DNA of 64,000 nt from Diphasiastrum complanatum (GCA_029204225.1 CM055106.1:37181946-37245945); one strand, 5' to 3'. Positions 46,311-58,433 are shown, counted from the first letter of the stretch. Program-made: numbers and translations. Notes: generated by a model from the letters alone, not told the origin.

Positions 46311-47076
46311 GGTGGCGGTCCAACGACAGCTCATGAGATTTATTCACTTGGGGCTTTGATTTGCCTTGCGTCATACCTTGATAAGATGGTATTGCACCTT
46401 CTTCATGAATTCCAAGTGCGGTGTGTTGAAATCTAAAATGGAACGTGTGCAAATTATGGGATCAAATTAAACTTAGGCACTTGAAAGACATGCACAACAC
46501 ACCCCACACATACGAACTATACACATCAAGACAGTACTGAGCAAAATAAGCGAACATGGCAGAAATAGCAAGAAAATTCAGATCGATGATGAGACTAAAT
46601 GTTGGAAATGATGATGTCACATTTTAAAACTACAATGAAGAATGTTTTACAAAAATAAGATTCCAACCAAAATTTGGTAATACCAATTAAAGTTTCAGTA
46701 ATCTCAACATTATTTCACCACCATCCCAAATCGCTACAACATCTAAGTGGAATAAAAGACAAGTCACTTGGAAAAAGTGGTTGCATTGTTGCATAACAAC
46801 AAGGAAAAGCAACATATTCTGAATCAAGAGATAAATGATAGGCAATCTCATTAGGGTGAACCGATCTGTAATAATGTTTTACCAATATGAAATGATTCAT
46901 CACAACAGTCACAATGGCCAATTGGAACTAATTTTAATCTTGATGCTATTTAAAATCCACATTTAGTGGATGATTACAAGAGTTGGAATCTATAATAGAA
47001 AACCACTATTTAAGATCCATATCTGTGGGTATAATAAGAGGTGAAATTTCTATAATAGAAAACCACCATTGCATCA
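46311..47076. other. No gene recognised; 3' internal flank of a minus-strand gypsy
   Basis: Sequence upstream (minus strand) of the polypurine tract, without recognisable pol motifs. A short duplication is present: TATAATAGAAAACCACnATT occurs near 46992 and 47052, with ATTTAnGATCCA-type words beside it. Confidence 0.4.
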
Positions 47077-47640
47077 ATGTTTTTGAATTTCAATGCCCAA
47101 TTTAATATTATTAATCGCATGCAAAAGAGCCAAGGGTCCCCAAAAAATGGCAATGATTTCAAGGATAAAATCTACATACCAAATTTTAATGGTAATGAAG
47201 AAAGCATTGATGTGAAAGAATGGTTACACAATTTGGACAAATACTTCCAATTATTTTCAAGGCTAGATAAAGAAAAAATCATTTACGCTTCAATTCATTG
47301 CAAAGGTCAAGGCTTATGAAGTGAGATAGATCCATCAAGGCCTTAAATGTTGTAATGAGGAAGGATCACTTCTCCCTACCTTTCACAGAAAGTGTTTTAG
47401 ATCACATAGTTGGAGTAGAAGCCTACAATTTTCTGGATGATTTGAGTGGCTACAAACAAGTCAAAATCATGCCTAAAGATCAACATAAGCTTGCATTTGC
47501 CACTGAATGGAGAACCTATGCCTATAAGGTGATGTTGTTTGGACGTTGAAATTGCCTGACCACTTTTTAGAGAGTTATGCAAATGACATTCAAAGACTAC
47601 CTACAAAAGTTTTTGGAGAAATTTTGGACTATTTGTGTGT
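47077..47640 (+). pseudogene. Gypsy gag start joined to a partial reverse transcriptase
   Basis: The frame from 47077 includes KIYIPNFNGNEESIDVKEWL and HNLDKYFQLFSRLDKEKI, a chromovirus-like gag start. After a stop at 47317 the sequence reads VVMRKDHFSLPFTESVLDHI, YNFLDDLSGYKQVKIMP, HKLAFATEWRTYAYKVMLFG and RVMQMTFKDYLQKFLEKF: RT motifs from the fingers and palm. Coding ends at about 47640, just where the second xxDD motif should be. Most of gag, all of protease and the rest of pol are missing. Confidence 0.75.
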
Positions 47641-47643
47641 GCA

Positions 47644-48530
47644 TCTTGTGTTGCACGCCGAGAAAAACCTACAAAACTAAACTGGGCTCCAAACGTTTCA
47701 GTACTCACAGCGAAACATGCGTCCAAACCAAAAACCCTAAATGCAGTCTTGGCATTCTAGGCCCATTGAGCCAGAAATTGGTCGGATTCAATTAAAAAAT
47801 GGTCAGAACTTCGGATGGAAAGTGTCCATAGGTTTGTGGGTTTGACATGAATCCGCAAGATTATTTGCAGCTCAATTTCGACTCCGTTTATTCGAAAATG
47901 CCCTTTCTGTCAGGGGGAATGCCACTAAATGGACTACTTTCCAACATCTCTGAGAACCAGTCCAGTGTCGCCGAACAAATTTCGTTTTTCAGACCGTCTG
48001 TTTCGTCTTGTGTTGCATGCCAATACAAACCTACAACACTAAACTGCGCTCCAAATGGTTCAATACTCACAGTGAAACATGCATCCGAACTCTAGACCAT
48101 AAACATAGTGCTAGGATTCTAGGACCATCAAGCCAAAAATTGATTGAATTCAGTAAAAAATGGTCAAAACTTTGGATGGGAGGTGTCCACATGTTTGTAG
48201 GCTTGACACGAACCCACAGGACCATTTGTAGCTCAATTTTGATGTTGTTTGTCCGGAAATGCCCTTTTGTGTCGGGGGGAATGCCACTAAAATAGACTAC
48301 TTTTCAGCATCTTTGACAATTGGTCTAGTGTCGTCGAACGAAGTCTATTTTTCAGACCCTCTATTCCGTCCTATGCTGCACGCCGATAAGAACCGTCTTG
48401 CATGCCGTCTATTCCATCCAATGCTACACGTTGAGAAGAACCTGCATCAACAAACCAAGCTCCAAGCAGTTCAATATGCATAGAGAAATGTGCGTTCAAG
48501 CCGAGAACTCTAAAAGCAGTCCAGGAAATT
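47644..48530 (+). repeat. ~363-bp satellite, block 1
   Basis: The anchor CTTGTGTTGCACGCC and its variants start at 47644, 48007 and 48370, so the period is 363 bp. Two full units are followed by a short third one and another partial unit starting at about 48418. Shared words: GTCAGGGGGAATGCCACTAA, CCATTTGTAGCTCAATTTT, AAAATGGTCA. Open frames on both strands are not conserved between units. Confidence 0.85.
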
Positions 48531-48561
48531 GTAAAAATACCAAGTTTTTGATAAATCAATC

Positions 48562-48606
48562 CATGCACATGCACACACACAAATGCACATGCACATGCAC
48601 ACTCAT

Positions 48607-48638
<32 letters not shown>

Positions 48639-48945
48639 CATCGGCCACATAAATTGGCACACACCATCATACACAAATCATACACGCAAATCATACACAC
48701 AAATCCACACACACAAATCCACACACACATATACAAACGCACACTCATACACACAAATTCATACACACACACACACACACACATCATCGGCAGCTTGCCA
48801 TCGGCGGGCACACTATGCTAGACTACCCACACGCATGCACATATATTCTCACTCTCACAAATACACACACATACATAAACACATGCACTCACATACATAC
48901 ACACACATACATCGACCACCTGTCAATGACGATCGACTTTTCTCC
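48562..48945. repeat. CA-rich microsatellite region
   Basis: Interrupted CACACA, CATACA and CAAATC runs. His-Thr repeat frames (48583-48948) and the opposite Val-Cys frame are artefacts. Confidence 0.95.
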
Positions 48946-49084
48946 TAAACCATCTGCCACCATCCAAATCATCGGTCATCACCAACGAGTTCTAAATGGT
49001 CGTCTGCTGCTGTAATATATTCGATCTTGCAAAAAAATTTATGAAAGTTTTTATTATTAACGTGCAAAACATTTCTTGGACTTT

Positions 49085-49259
49085 GCTGAGCTCTGAGCTC
49101 AGCCCAAACCCACACGCACACACACATCCATAAAGACTCACTCTAACCCTTACCCTAAGTACACACACAAGCACTAGTTGCTTGTGCCCGTCATTGATGG
49201 GCAATGGTGGCCGTGCGTCGATGGTGGACATATGTGTACTTAGGATAAGGGTTAGAGTG
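49085..49259. repeat. Palindrome cluster between the satellite blocks
   Basis: GCTGAGCTC-T-GAGCTCAGC (49085-49103) is a perfect 9-bp stem. A 27-nt arm at 49139-49165 (core CTAACCCTTACCCTAAG) pairs with 49233-49259 with one mismatch and a 67-nt loop. Inside the loop are CAAGCA...TGCTTG (49169-49185) and GCCC...GGGC (49186-49202). Confidence 0.85.
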
Positions 49260-49261
49260 GC

Positions 49262-49893
49262 CTAGAATCCCAACACTATGTTTAGGGTTTAGAGTTTAGA
49301 CGTTCCGTTGTGAGTACTGAATTATTTGAAGCGTAGTTTAGTGTTGTAGGTTTGTATTGGCGTGCAACACATGACGGAACAAACGTTCTGAAAGATGGAA
49401 TTCGTTCGGCGACATTGGACCGATTCGGAGATGTTGGAAAGTAGTCCATTAAGTGGCATTCCCCCCAACAGAAAGGGCATTTTCAAACGAACGATGTCGG
49501 AATTGAGCTACAAATAATCCTATGGATTTGTGTCAAACCCCAAACCTATGGACACTTTTCGTCCAAAGTTTTGACCATTTTTTAACTGAATCCGACCATT
49601 TCTGGCGCGATGGGCCTAGAATGCCAAGATTGCATTTAGGGTTGCTAGTTCGGATGCACGTTTTGCTGTGAGTATTGAAACATTTGGAGCCCGGTTTAGT
49701 CCTGTAGGTTTGTCTTGATGTGCAACACATGACGAAATATAATTGCTGCAAAATGGACTCCATTCGTTGACACTGGACCAGTTCTCGGGGATGCTAGAAA
49801 GTAGTCCATTTAATGGCATTTGCCTTGACAAAAATGGCATTTCTGGACAAACGGCATCGAAATTGAGCTGCAAATGGTCCTGTGCATTTATGT
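49262..49893 (-). repeat. ~358-bp satellite, block 2, inverted
   Basis: Reverse complement of block 1. The anchor GTGCAACAC lies at 49362 and 49720 (358 bp apart). TAGTCCATTAAGTGGCATTC (49445) and TAGTCCATTTAATGGCATTT correspond to the reverse of the block 1 words. Confidence 0.85.
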
Positions 49894-49894
49894 T

Positions 49895-50445
49895 GAGACT
49901 CTTGACCTGGCTACACTCTCTAAAGCAAAAGAGATGTTGGATATCCTACTCACAAGATTTCAGATGAAATCACACAGTCAGATAATGATGCTTGAAGATC
50001 ATATGACAAACCTACAGTGGGATGGTAAAGACCTCACTTCCTTTATTAGGAAGATGAAGGATCTATTCCTTTCACTACACAATTCTGGAACAGAAAATGC
50101 AGTGTCAGTAGAGAAGCAGCTCACTTATGTGTTGAGAACCTTACCAAGATCCTTCCAAACAACCAGAACACTGCTAGCAAAGGATCCTACAATGATACTC
50201 AAAAAGGCAATTGTCAAGATTTGAGAAGAAGTCAAGGCTCGAGAACACCTTGATCACAAGATTGCTTCTGACCAAGCTCTCTAGAATAACAAGGAAAAGA
50301 CAAAGAAACAATTCAAGCCTAAGAGAGAGTCAGATCGAAAGCAAGATCGTGATCAGCAAGCAGAATGGACCAGCAAAGGCAAATGGAAGAACAAAGGAAG
50401 GTCAAAACAGCAGAGTGGAGACAAGAAGACATGCGTGAGAAACCA
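49895..50445 (+). pseudogene. gag: Copia gag fragment
   Basis: The frame reads LDLATLSKAKEMLDILLTRF, MLEDHMTNLQWDGKDLTSFI, RKMKDLFLSLHN and QLTYVLRTLPRSFQTTRTLL, a UBN2-type gag middle part. After a stop (50222) it continues into a Lys/Arg/Gln-rich tail (KQFKPKRESDRKQDRDQQ) and stops at DKKTC, the first Cys of a zinc knuckle, at about 50433. Start and end are truncated; the left edge is the satellite. Confidence 0.75.
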
Positions 50446-51417
50446 AAAGCTTTATTCAATTGGGTAGGGCACCCAACTTGGTTGGACACTTTTATTTATG
50501 ACTCTATTATGCTTGTTTGATCAAAAATCTCACTTCTAGGCTTGCCAATCTTGTTATCTTGAGATCTAGTCATCATTTTGAGGTCTTAGCCACTTTCTTT
50601 CACACAATTGGTTTGTATTTGAGTGATTTGTGAAAACTTGGAGTGTTTCCCACGTCCCAAAGATAGCTTGACCCAAACTTAGCCCATACTTTATCAATTG
50701 ATGTGAGATTGATCTAGATTAAGAGAGATTGGAAAGGCTAGTGAGGTCCATATCTCACTTTGTTGCAAGATCTTGCATAGGAGTTGGTAGTATACCTTTA
50801 AAGGATCCTATAGTGAGAGAGAAGCAATATTTTTAGTGTCTCATTACAAGGAGCCTTGACCTAAAACAAACTCGCACAACTATCTGGGTGACTCAACAAA
50901 ACTTGTCAGCCCTACTGTAGCCTCATTAGTACTTGCCAAATCCATCTGCGGGTCATGCGAATTTCGATCATGTCGCAAAAATTGATTTTTTTGTACTTTT
51001 AGGATTTTTTGGACCTAAAATAAGCTCGCACAATAAAATTCGCCCCTAACATTTTTGGAATCTACATTCTCTGAGGTTTCTTTTTATATATTGGGCGAAT
51101 TTTATGAAGCACTGATGTGAGAGTCATGGCCAAAAGTTTGAATCCAGTCTGAAGTTGGGCTATATTTTGGTTTGGAACTCACACAGAACTCGCACAACTA
51201 GTTATTGGGCACATACAAACTTGCCCATGCCAAATTTGAGCTCGTCTCATGTTTTTGCTTGAAAAAAAAAAATTGAAAAAAATTTCTGCTATATGGGACA
51301 GGCTCCATTAGACTCATCTAGCTCTAAACTATCCTTGGTAAAATCTTGTTAAAAAAAAAAGATTTGTATGTGGAATTGAGACCATAGCCTAGATAAGACC
51401 TACTGTGAATTCTGACC
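50446..51417. other. No gene recognised
   Basis: AT-rich sequence, no LTR end or coding frame of note. Two sentences of similar wording, CTAAAACAAACTCGCACAACTA (50862 area) and AACTCGCACAACTAG (51188 area), suggest a short dispersed duplication. Confidence 0.4.
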
Positions 51418-51600
51418 TTATTTCCAGTGGTCCTGAAGGGCACTGCCAACGAGTGGTATCTAAACCTTGAACCTAATCAATATGATTCTTGGCCGGTGTT
51501 GAAACGTACACTTGTCAAACAGTTCAAATCAACCAAGCTAACTCATAATCCCTTCATCTAGCTCACACATATTAAAATGCATGGGGATGAGTTAGGCTTA
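51418..51600 (+). pseudogene. gag: Gypsy gag fragment
   Basis: FPVVLKGTANEWYLNLEPNQ and YDSWPVLKRTLVKQFKST (about 51420-51535) are the conserved L-x-G-x-A-x2-W-x4 and W-x2-L-x4-L-x2-F core of gypsy gag. A stop follows after HNPFI. Only some 60 codons remain. Confidence 0.7.
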
Positions 51601-51928
51601 AAAAGCCAACATGCCTGCTTGTCAAAGTGATCATTTGCAAGTCATTGATATTGGTATTATTAGAACTGCCTCGGCTCCTCGTGACCTCCTGGTACATAGT
51701 TGCTTCTGATCAAAATAGAGTCACATCCTATTTAGCGACCATGTAAGGTCCCCATCTCATATCCATACCTTCAATATGACTCTATGTCCAAGTGTGCTAT
51801 AATCAAGTCTTTTCTCCGTAGAAACATTGTTAGGCATATCCTCTGATAGTGCTAGAGTCCCACCCTCTCAAACTTTTGTCCTTCATAGTGTTTCTAGGTA
51901 CATATTCTCTGATGTCATGAACTAGTAA

Positions 51929-53400
51929 ATGGCAAACATCAATGAGGCAATTTTGGGCGATGCAAGCAAACTTGATGAGGCTTCTAACTACAACATCTGG
52001 AAATTCAGAATGAAGAGCATTTGATGGAGAAACAGAGTTATGGGAGATCGTGGCAGGTATTGAGGCCAAATACCACTCCAGGTGACATGAGGGCCTTTGA
52101 TAAAAAGGCACAGAGAGCATTGTCCTTAATCAATCTTTCAGTGAAAGACCATGTGATCACTCATATAAGTGATGCCACGACGGCTAGGGGAGCTTGGAAA
52201 GCTCTTAGAATGCAATTTCAAACTTGCAATCTAGCTCGAGCCATGTTCTTGAAGTCGAGATTGAATGCAGTAAGGATGGAAGAAAGTGAATCAGTGGGAT
52301 CTTTCTTCACCAGGATAAAGGAGCTGAGAGATCAACTTGTGGCAATTAGAGAACCAATTAGGGATGTTGAATTGGTACATTACACAATGAGCAGTGTCTT
52401 GGAAGGGCTACAGATGTTTGTGAGCGGTATTGCTTCGAGGGAGAGGTTGCCTACTTTTGAAGACTTCCACGGAATCATGTTGCAGGAAGAGCAGCATCGC
52501 AAAGTGGTGAAGTCAAGGCAAACCCCACAGGAGGATCAAGTCTTGCTTGCTAAAGGCAAGTAGAAAGGATGGAAAAGGATTCCCAAGAAATCCAAGGATG
52601 ATGATGATGAGGGAGAGTCGTCATCAAAAGGAAAAAAGAGAAAACTTGGATGCTTTGCATGCAAAGAGAACCACAGAGTTGCTGAATGTCCAAACAAAGG
52701 AAAGTTCATACCATTTTGTAGAGAATGTGGTTATGGACACTGTTATAAAAAATGTCTTGCAAGACCCAAACCACCATTGGTTACTGCTCCAGTGAATATG
52801 ATTACAATCAAGAAAAGACCAGTAGCTCAATCTGAATCAACTGTACCTTTGATGGTTTTTACTAGAGCTCAGAAACAAAAACAAGTTCTAGTTGATCCAT
52901 TACCTGCTGAATCAGCACCAACTACAGATATACCTACCACATTAGGGGTATATCCTAATCTCAAACCAGAAAAGAAACAATATCAAGATATGAGACAGTA
53001 AATCAAACAGTTGCAAGAAGAAGAAGCCCAAGAAGCCGCTAAAGCAGCAGCCGAAGTCCATTCTTCATCTATGCCATAGGCAGATCCAAGAACAGATGTT
53101 AATACACAGTTGCACCATCATGAAGAACCCTTCAAGATGACAGAACCTGAAGCACCGCAAATGGAAATGATCGTAAATATTCTATCTAGCAAGATGGATA
53201 TTACACTGGGAGAATTTCTTAAGTTGGTGCCTAAAGCAAAAGAAGTATTAGCAGAAAGATTGACTCAAATGGAAACACAAGTCCACCAAAATCCACTTTT
53301 TTGTGCCAGGTTTGAAAAAACGAATGAAATACTCAATGTAGGAACTACCTGGGAAAGTGAGCAGAAAAACATCACCTTGCCGATACAACATAGAATGTAA
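51929..53400 (+). pseudogene. gag: Composite gag: copia-type core, two zinc knuckles, gypsy-like tail
   Basis: ATG at 51929 (MANINEAILGDASKLDEASN) opens a copia gag; two frameshifts (about 52020 and 52075) lead into a frame that stays the same from 52021 to 53400 with only three stops (52561, 52999, about 53077). It encodes VKDHVITHISDATTARGAWK and LPTFEDFHGIMLQEEQHRKV (UBN2 core), then CFACKENHRVAEC (52648-52686) and a second CRECGYGHCYKKC, a Pro/Thr linker, and IVNILSSKMDITLGEFLKLV, which resembles the stretch preceding gypsy protease rather than a copia protease. No protease active site follows. Confidence 0.65.
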
Positions 53401-53402
53401 AG

Positions 53403-54960
53403 CAATCAAAGCATGGTTCAGGTCTGAATTTGGCTTTATATACAACTGGCAAGAAGTAGTTTCCATTTATCATATTTCGGATACTATATTGCACATTTTT
53501 TGCACAAAATGTCCATCTTGGTTGGAGACAGCTTTAAATAGAACAAAAAAGACTGAGCCACTTCTAGAGGTCATTACAAGAGATTTAAGAAATCGATATG
53601 AAAAGACCATACAAGGGCCTAGAGTCATCGATACAAAGGAGCCGTGGTTCATTTTTTCTATCAAAAAAAAACTGAAAAACTTTGATGCAGATTTTATACT
53701 ACCTGATCAAAGAACAGTGTCTCTTGCAGTGCTAGATGTGAAATTATTCTCAACACTTGATTGGGAATTACAAGATTTCACAAAGTTTGTGAACTTTGTG
53801 ATAGAAAAAAGCATTTTGCTTCAAAGAAAAAGATAACGAAGTTGTGGTTGGACTTTTTGAAGAAGAACTGGCTACTTGTGAAGGCCTATTTGAAAATGAA
53901 TGCCAAATAGATGTTTTTGCAACTGCTGTTCTAAAATCGAATGAAATAGACGATCTTGAGGTCTTAGATTTCAATAAAACACCAGTAGATGGTGAAGGTT
54001 TGTAATTAGTTGTTTTTACTATTTTGCGAACTAATAGTTATTACACATTTTCTTGCATCAACAAAATATTTTGATTGATTGTTTTTTTAAATGCTTTTCA
54101 ATATATATTTTGAAAGTTAGATTGTAACATCATCTTTATGTTAAATATTTCTTTTATTATGTTGTAGATGTCAATATTACAAAAGTGTCGGATACCAATA
54201 TTACAAAACTTATTTGTGATCAAAGCAACGATTGTCTGCAACATGCAAGTTTTGTAGAGGAACAAGGACCTGTTGCTCATCAGGATTTGGAAAAGTTGTC
54301 AATACAAATGGACAACATTGATGAACGATCAGTTTGTAACAAAGACATTGTGATACCAATGTCAATTGATAAAAGGATTGATGACATGGAGCACCAATCT
54401 TGTGATGAAATTGAAGTGGCATCATCTTATACAAGCAAAACCCTTTGTAGTACTATTCCTCATGTTTTTCCTAGTCCATTTGTAGTAGACCTTTTGCAAA
54501 AGAAAATCGATGTTGGTTTATGTGATGATTTTAGAAATGCAAACATGTTGGCATTTCACTATGATGCATGGAAATCAAAGCATGTTTTAAGCAAGCAAAA
54601 TTTATTATTCAGACCTCACCTTCGGTCTTTAGATAACGCAACAATTCAAATAATGTTGAGTGAAATGAATTTCAATGTATATGAACATGGATCTTTTATT
54701 TCTATATAAGATGATATTGATGAAGTGTAATTATACAATGATTATTATTTATGAGTTTGTGAATTAAGTCTCTATGTAGGATTTCTGGTTATTCCATCCA
54801 GTATCAGATCAGCTCTTGCTTTACCAAGATCAAAATACTGTAGAGAACAACTTGCTAATAGCTATGGATCAAAATATTGGAGTGCGTGGTCTGAAGATCG
54901 ATTTAGCCCTTTGCCTTTAATGCAAAGGCTAACCTTCAAACATATAGGTCATGACTTATA
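53403..54960 (+). pseudogene. Unrecognised intron-containing gene directly downstream of the composite gag
   Basis: Exon 1 (to 53997) encodes AIKAWFRSEFGFIYNWQEVV, CTKCPSWLETALNRTKKTEP, PWFIFSIKKKLKNFDADFIL and, after a one-base shift at an A run near 53805, NEVVVGLFEEELATCEGLFE. A donor at 53998 (GAAG/GTTTGT) and an acceptor at 54167 (TTATGTTGTAG) give a 170-bp T-rich intron, in phase. Exon 2 (54168-54727) encodes SDTNITKLICDQSNDCLQHA through ANMLAFHYDAWKSKHVLSKQ to GSFISI-stop. A possible exon 3 (54780-54960) encodes FLVIPSSIRSALALPRSKYC and WSEDRFSPLPLMQRLTFKHI. Not a known LTR-pol domain; function unknown. Confidence 0.5.
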
Positions 54961-55619
54961 GACATAAGTATTGCCTTGGGATCTAACCTTTAGAAAATAG
55001 AGCACATGGTGATATGGCCTCAAGACATTGTATGCCTTAGTATGGGCTGCATTTAGCATGATCGAACAGTTGTGAGTTTAAAATGCATGAAGCTCATATA
55101 CTGCTAAAGTGCACTATGGCTTATTTCATGAAGGTTTGATAAAAGCCAAGATGGGTTGATTTCCAAAAGTCGAGTTTGGTAATAGAGTCAAATCGACTTT
55201 ATTGTATCGACTTTATTGTGGCTGAAGGATCGAATTTCCCAAAATGACGTTACTGAGAAAAAATGTCTATGCCTTAATGAATTTGGCCTTAAACAGTAAA
55301 AAACTTCGTCTTAAGCTTTCATCCCATAGATGAAATAAAATGTGGATGATGCTTAGAACCATTAAATATGCCAATATCATATATTATACACTCTCAGAAT
55401 ATACAAAGCTCAATAGATGTCATTGAAATCCGATAATCGATATAAAATGTCAAAACAGAGTCACCACATAATTCAAATTCCAAATGTGATTACTTTAAAG
55501 GAACTTCTTATGATGATGCTGATAGTTATACATCGCAGTTCGAATCGATTGTTGTATCTAACAATAAAGGAACTATGGCAGACAAACTTTGTATCTTTCC
55601 AGGTTTGTTGAGGAAGCAA
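54961..55619. other. No gene recognised
   Basis: AT-rich sequence after the unrecognised gene. It leads into a gag fragment at its right end; 55417-55600 may be further decayed coding sequence in shifting frames. Confidence 0.4.
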
Positions 55620-55805
55620 GCATGCATCTACTAGCCAGCTGGATCGCACATCAGTCACTACGTGGGATCAACTTATGGAGTCATTCCTTAACCAATTTCA
55701 AATGATCAGATATTTTACATGGGTGCTGGCCAGATTGAATTTTGTGCAAAAAAAAAAGATAAAGAATTATTAAGACAATATACAAGAAAACTGAAAAATC
55801 TTAAA
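55620..55805 (+). pseudogene. gag: Gypsy gag fragment
   Basis: VTTWDQLMESFLNQFQMIRY (about 55653-55712) followed, after a shift in an A run at 55748, by DKELLRQYTRKLKNLK. This is the W-x2-L-x4-L-x2-F and Y-x4-L pattern of gypsy gag. Only some 60 codons remain. Confidence 0.5.
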
Positions 55806-57660
55806 TGAAATTTGTTTCCTACAAGTGTAAATGGCTCCAAATTGAAAAAGTATTATTCGTAACAAAAAAAATAGTATTTTATATTTTTTATTCTGTTCAA
55901 ATTTATTTTATTGAAGATTTTTTTATTCGACAAATTGTTGACTTGACTTTCATTTATCTTTGTTCAACAAACCTTAGATTCAAAAGTCTATCGAACCTTA
56001 TTCGTTGACTATTAAAACTATCAAAAGTATATGACATGTATACATTCATAAGACCTCCTATTCGGGGGTCTTACCTTTGAACGAAGGGTATCTTTTTTTT
56101 TATTTATGGAAAGTTGGTTAGGTATTATTAATAAGATGCAATGAGTCAATAATGACTTTTTCTTATTGACTCTTCTAAAATAATGCTACTAAGTTGTTTC
56201 TAAATTACAATGAGCTTGTAATGACTAACAATGGTCAGTGTAATGAGTTGTATAATAAAGCTACCTAATGTCCCAATTGTTTCAAAAAAATAATTTGTTA
56301 AGAATATTTCAGAATAAAATAAAATTAGTGACTAGCCCATGATTAGTAACGTCATGGTCACTGTTACAAAATTGTTAATTTTTACAATGAGCATGATGAC
56401 TAATTATCCAAGAATCTTGTATATACACACACTCACACTCAAACATGAAGTCTCTCTCTCACATAGACATAGGGATCATTTTTGTAGGTTCCAAAATGGC
56501 CTTCAAATAAAAACCCACCAAAGGAGAGAGCATTTCTCTAAGAGAGGAGAAAAGCTCCAAGCGGCTCAAGTTTAGTTTTGGCAACTAAAGTCTATGTTCA
56601 AAGTAATTGAGTCTATGCAAATAGCCTATGTTCAAATTATGGGAGTTTGTGCACAATGTTTTGCTCAATTTTAGACCTGCCCGATGGGCAACTACACCCT
56701 ATGTCCACATTTTGAGAGTTCGTGACCATTATGATTTGGTTATTGTGGGGGATTTCCATTAGGCCACGTGGACATTGAATGATTGAAAATTCAAGAAAAG
56801 AATCTGGGAAGGTCTTTGAAGGCATGAAGGGCATCAAATCTTAGCACTCATCAAAGGTAGGCCATGCCAAGAAGGCTCCAAATGTCAATGTGAATTTTGT
56901 TCTTCACCACCAATTTGGCCAACCATACGAGGAAGATTCCCTTATAAACTACCTCAAGAAAGACAACAAAGATGCATTCCTCCAATGAGATAGTGATTTA
57001 AGTATCCTTCTCCACTACCCAAAAAATGCCAATGAAGTTTGACGATTTTTTATACAAGAATATAAACTCTTTTATGAGAAATGTTCTTCAAGAATTGGAA
57101 AGCTTAAAGAAATGCATATTATTTGAGGATATTCCAAAAGAGGTTTCCGAGCATTGTCAAGAAGGACAAAAATCATGGACGAAGATGCTCAATAAAAGCA
57201 AAACAACTTCGGTGAAGCATTCCAATGCAATGAGATTTTAATGTAGATATTATTCTCCAAGACAACAGTACCAAAAACATAGAGAAAGACATGCCTAGTG
57301 ATACATGAGCGACAAGCCTACAATCTCAAGAGGCCCAATGGTGCCTTGCCCCAAGGTTTGTTCTTGTTCAAAGAGTAAAGGCCCTCACAACAAACAACGA
57401 TGCCTAGAATCTTCTTAAGCTTGAAAAGTTGATAAATAGTGATGCCATGTTGTGGCTCATATCCATATCATATATGATGTACTCATTATCCATGTTTTAA
57501 ACTTTTTTTGGTTGGAAAATGCAATCTGGATAAAAAGCACAAAACTATTTTGGTTGGAGCATTCTCTCGACAACAAGCACCTTCAAGCTTCATGTCCATA
57601 TAAGTATGTGCATGGGTGAGCAAACATTTCAAATACGTGATTAACTAAGAGTCGAGCAAG
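55806..57660. other. No gene recognised
   Basis: AT-rich, no LTR ends or protein motifs. A 71-codon plus-strand frame at 57026-57241 lacks known domains. The end may hold the promoter of the following small ORF: TATAAG at 57599-57604 is 65 nt upstream of its ATG. Confidence 0.4.
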
Positions 57661-57668
57661 GACAAAAA

Positions 57669-57848
57669 ATGGCAATCCAGCGATTAGCAATGCTCCCCGT
57701 TATGATGCTTCTTCTTCTTCTTATTGTTACAATGGTAGCATCAACCTATGTTGATGGTATTGTTGTTGATGCATCTACATCCCAAGGGCAATATGGAGAA
57801 ACTCTGAGCCCCCATGAAAGAATAGTTCGCAAATTGTTGGAGTATTGA
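57669..57848 (+). CDS. Small ORF with signal peptide, 59 residues
   Basis: ATG at 57669 (context AAAAAATGGC, favourable in plants) to TGA at 57846-57848. The N-terminus MAIQRLAMLPVMMLLLLLIV is followed by TMVASTYVDG: one basic residue, a strong hydrophobic core and a likely cleavage site after VAS. The short mature part (TYVDGIVVDASTSQGQYGET and LSPHERIVRKLLEY) has no Cys. Directly after the stop, GAG/GTAAAAATC looks like a donor and is followed by a 191-bp CT tract, so this could be a first exon whose TGA replaced TGG (LEYWG), or a complete secreted peptide. No family recognised; not retroelement-like. Confidence 0.4.
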   Translation: MAIQRLAMLPVMMLLLLLIVTMVASTYVDGIVVDASTSQGQYGETLSPHERIVRKLLEY

Positions 57849-57851
57849 GGT

Positions 57852-58433
<582 letters not shown>

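Noticed and set aside
48371-48948. His-Thr and Val-Cys rich frames on both strands
   Set aside because: They are translations of CA/TG repeats and satellite sequence, not conserved between satellite units.
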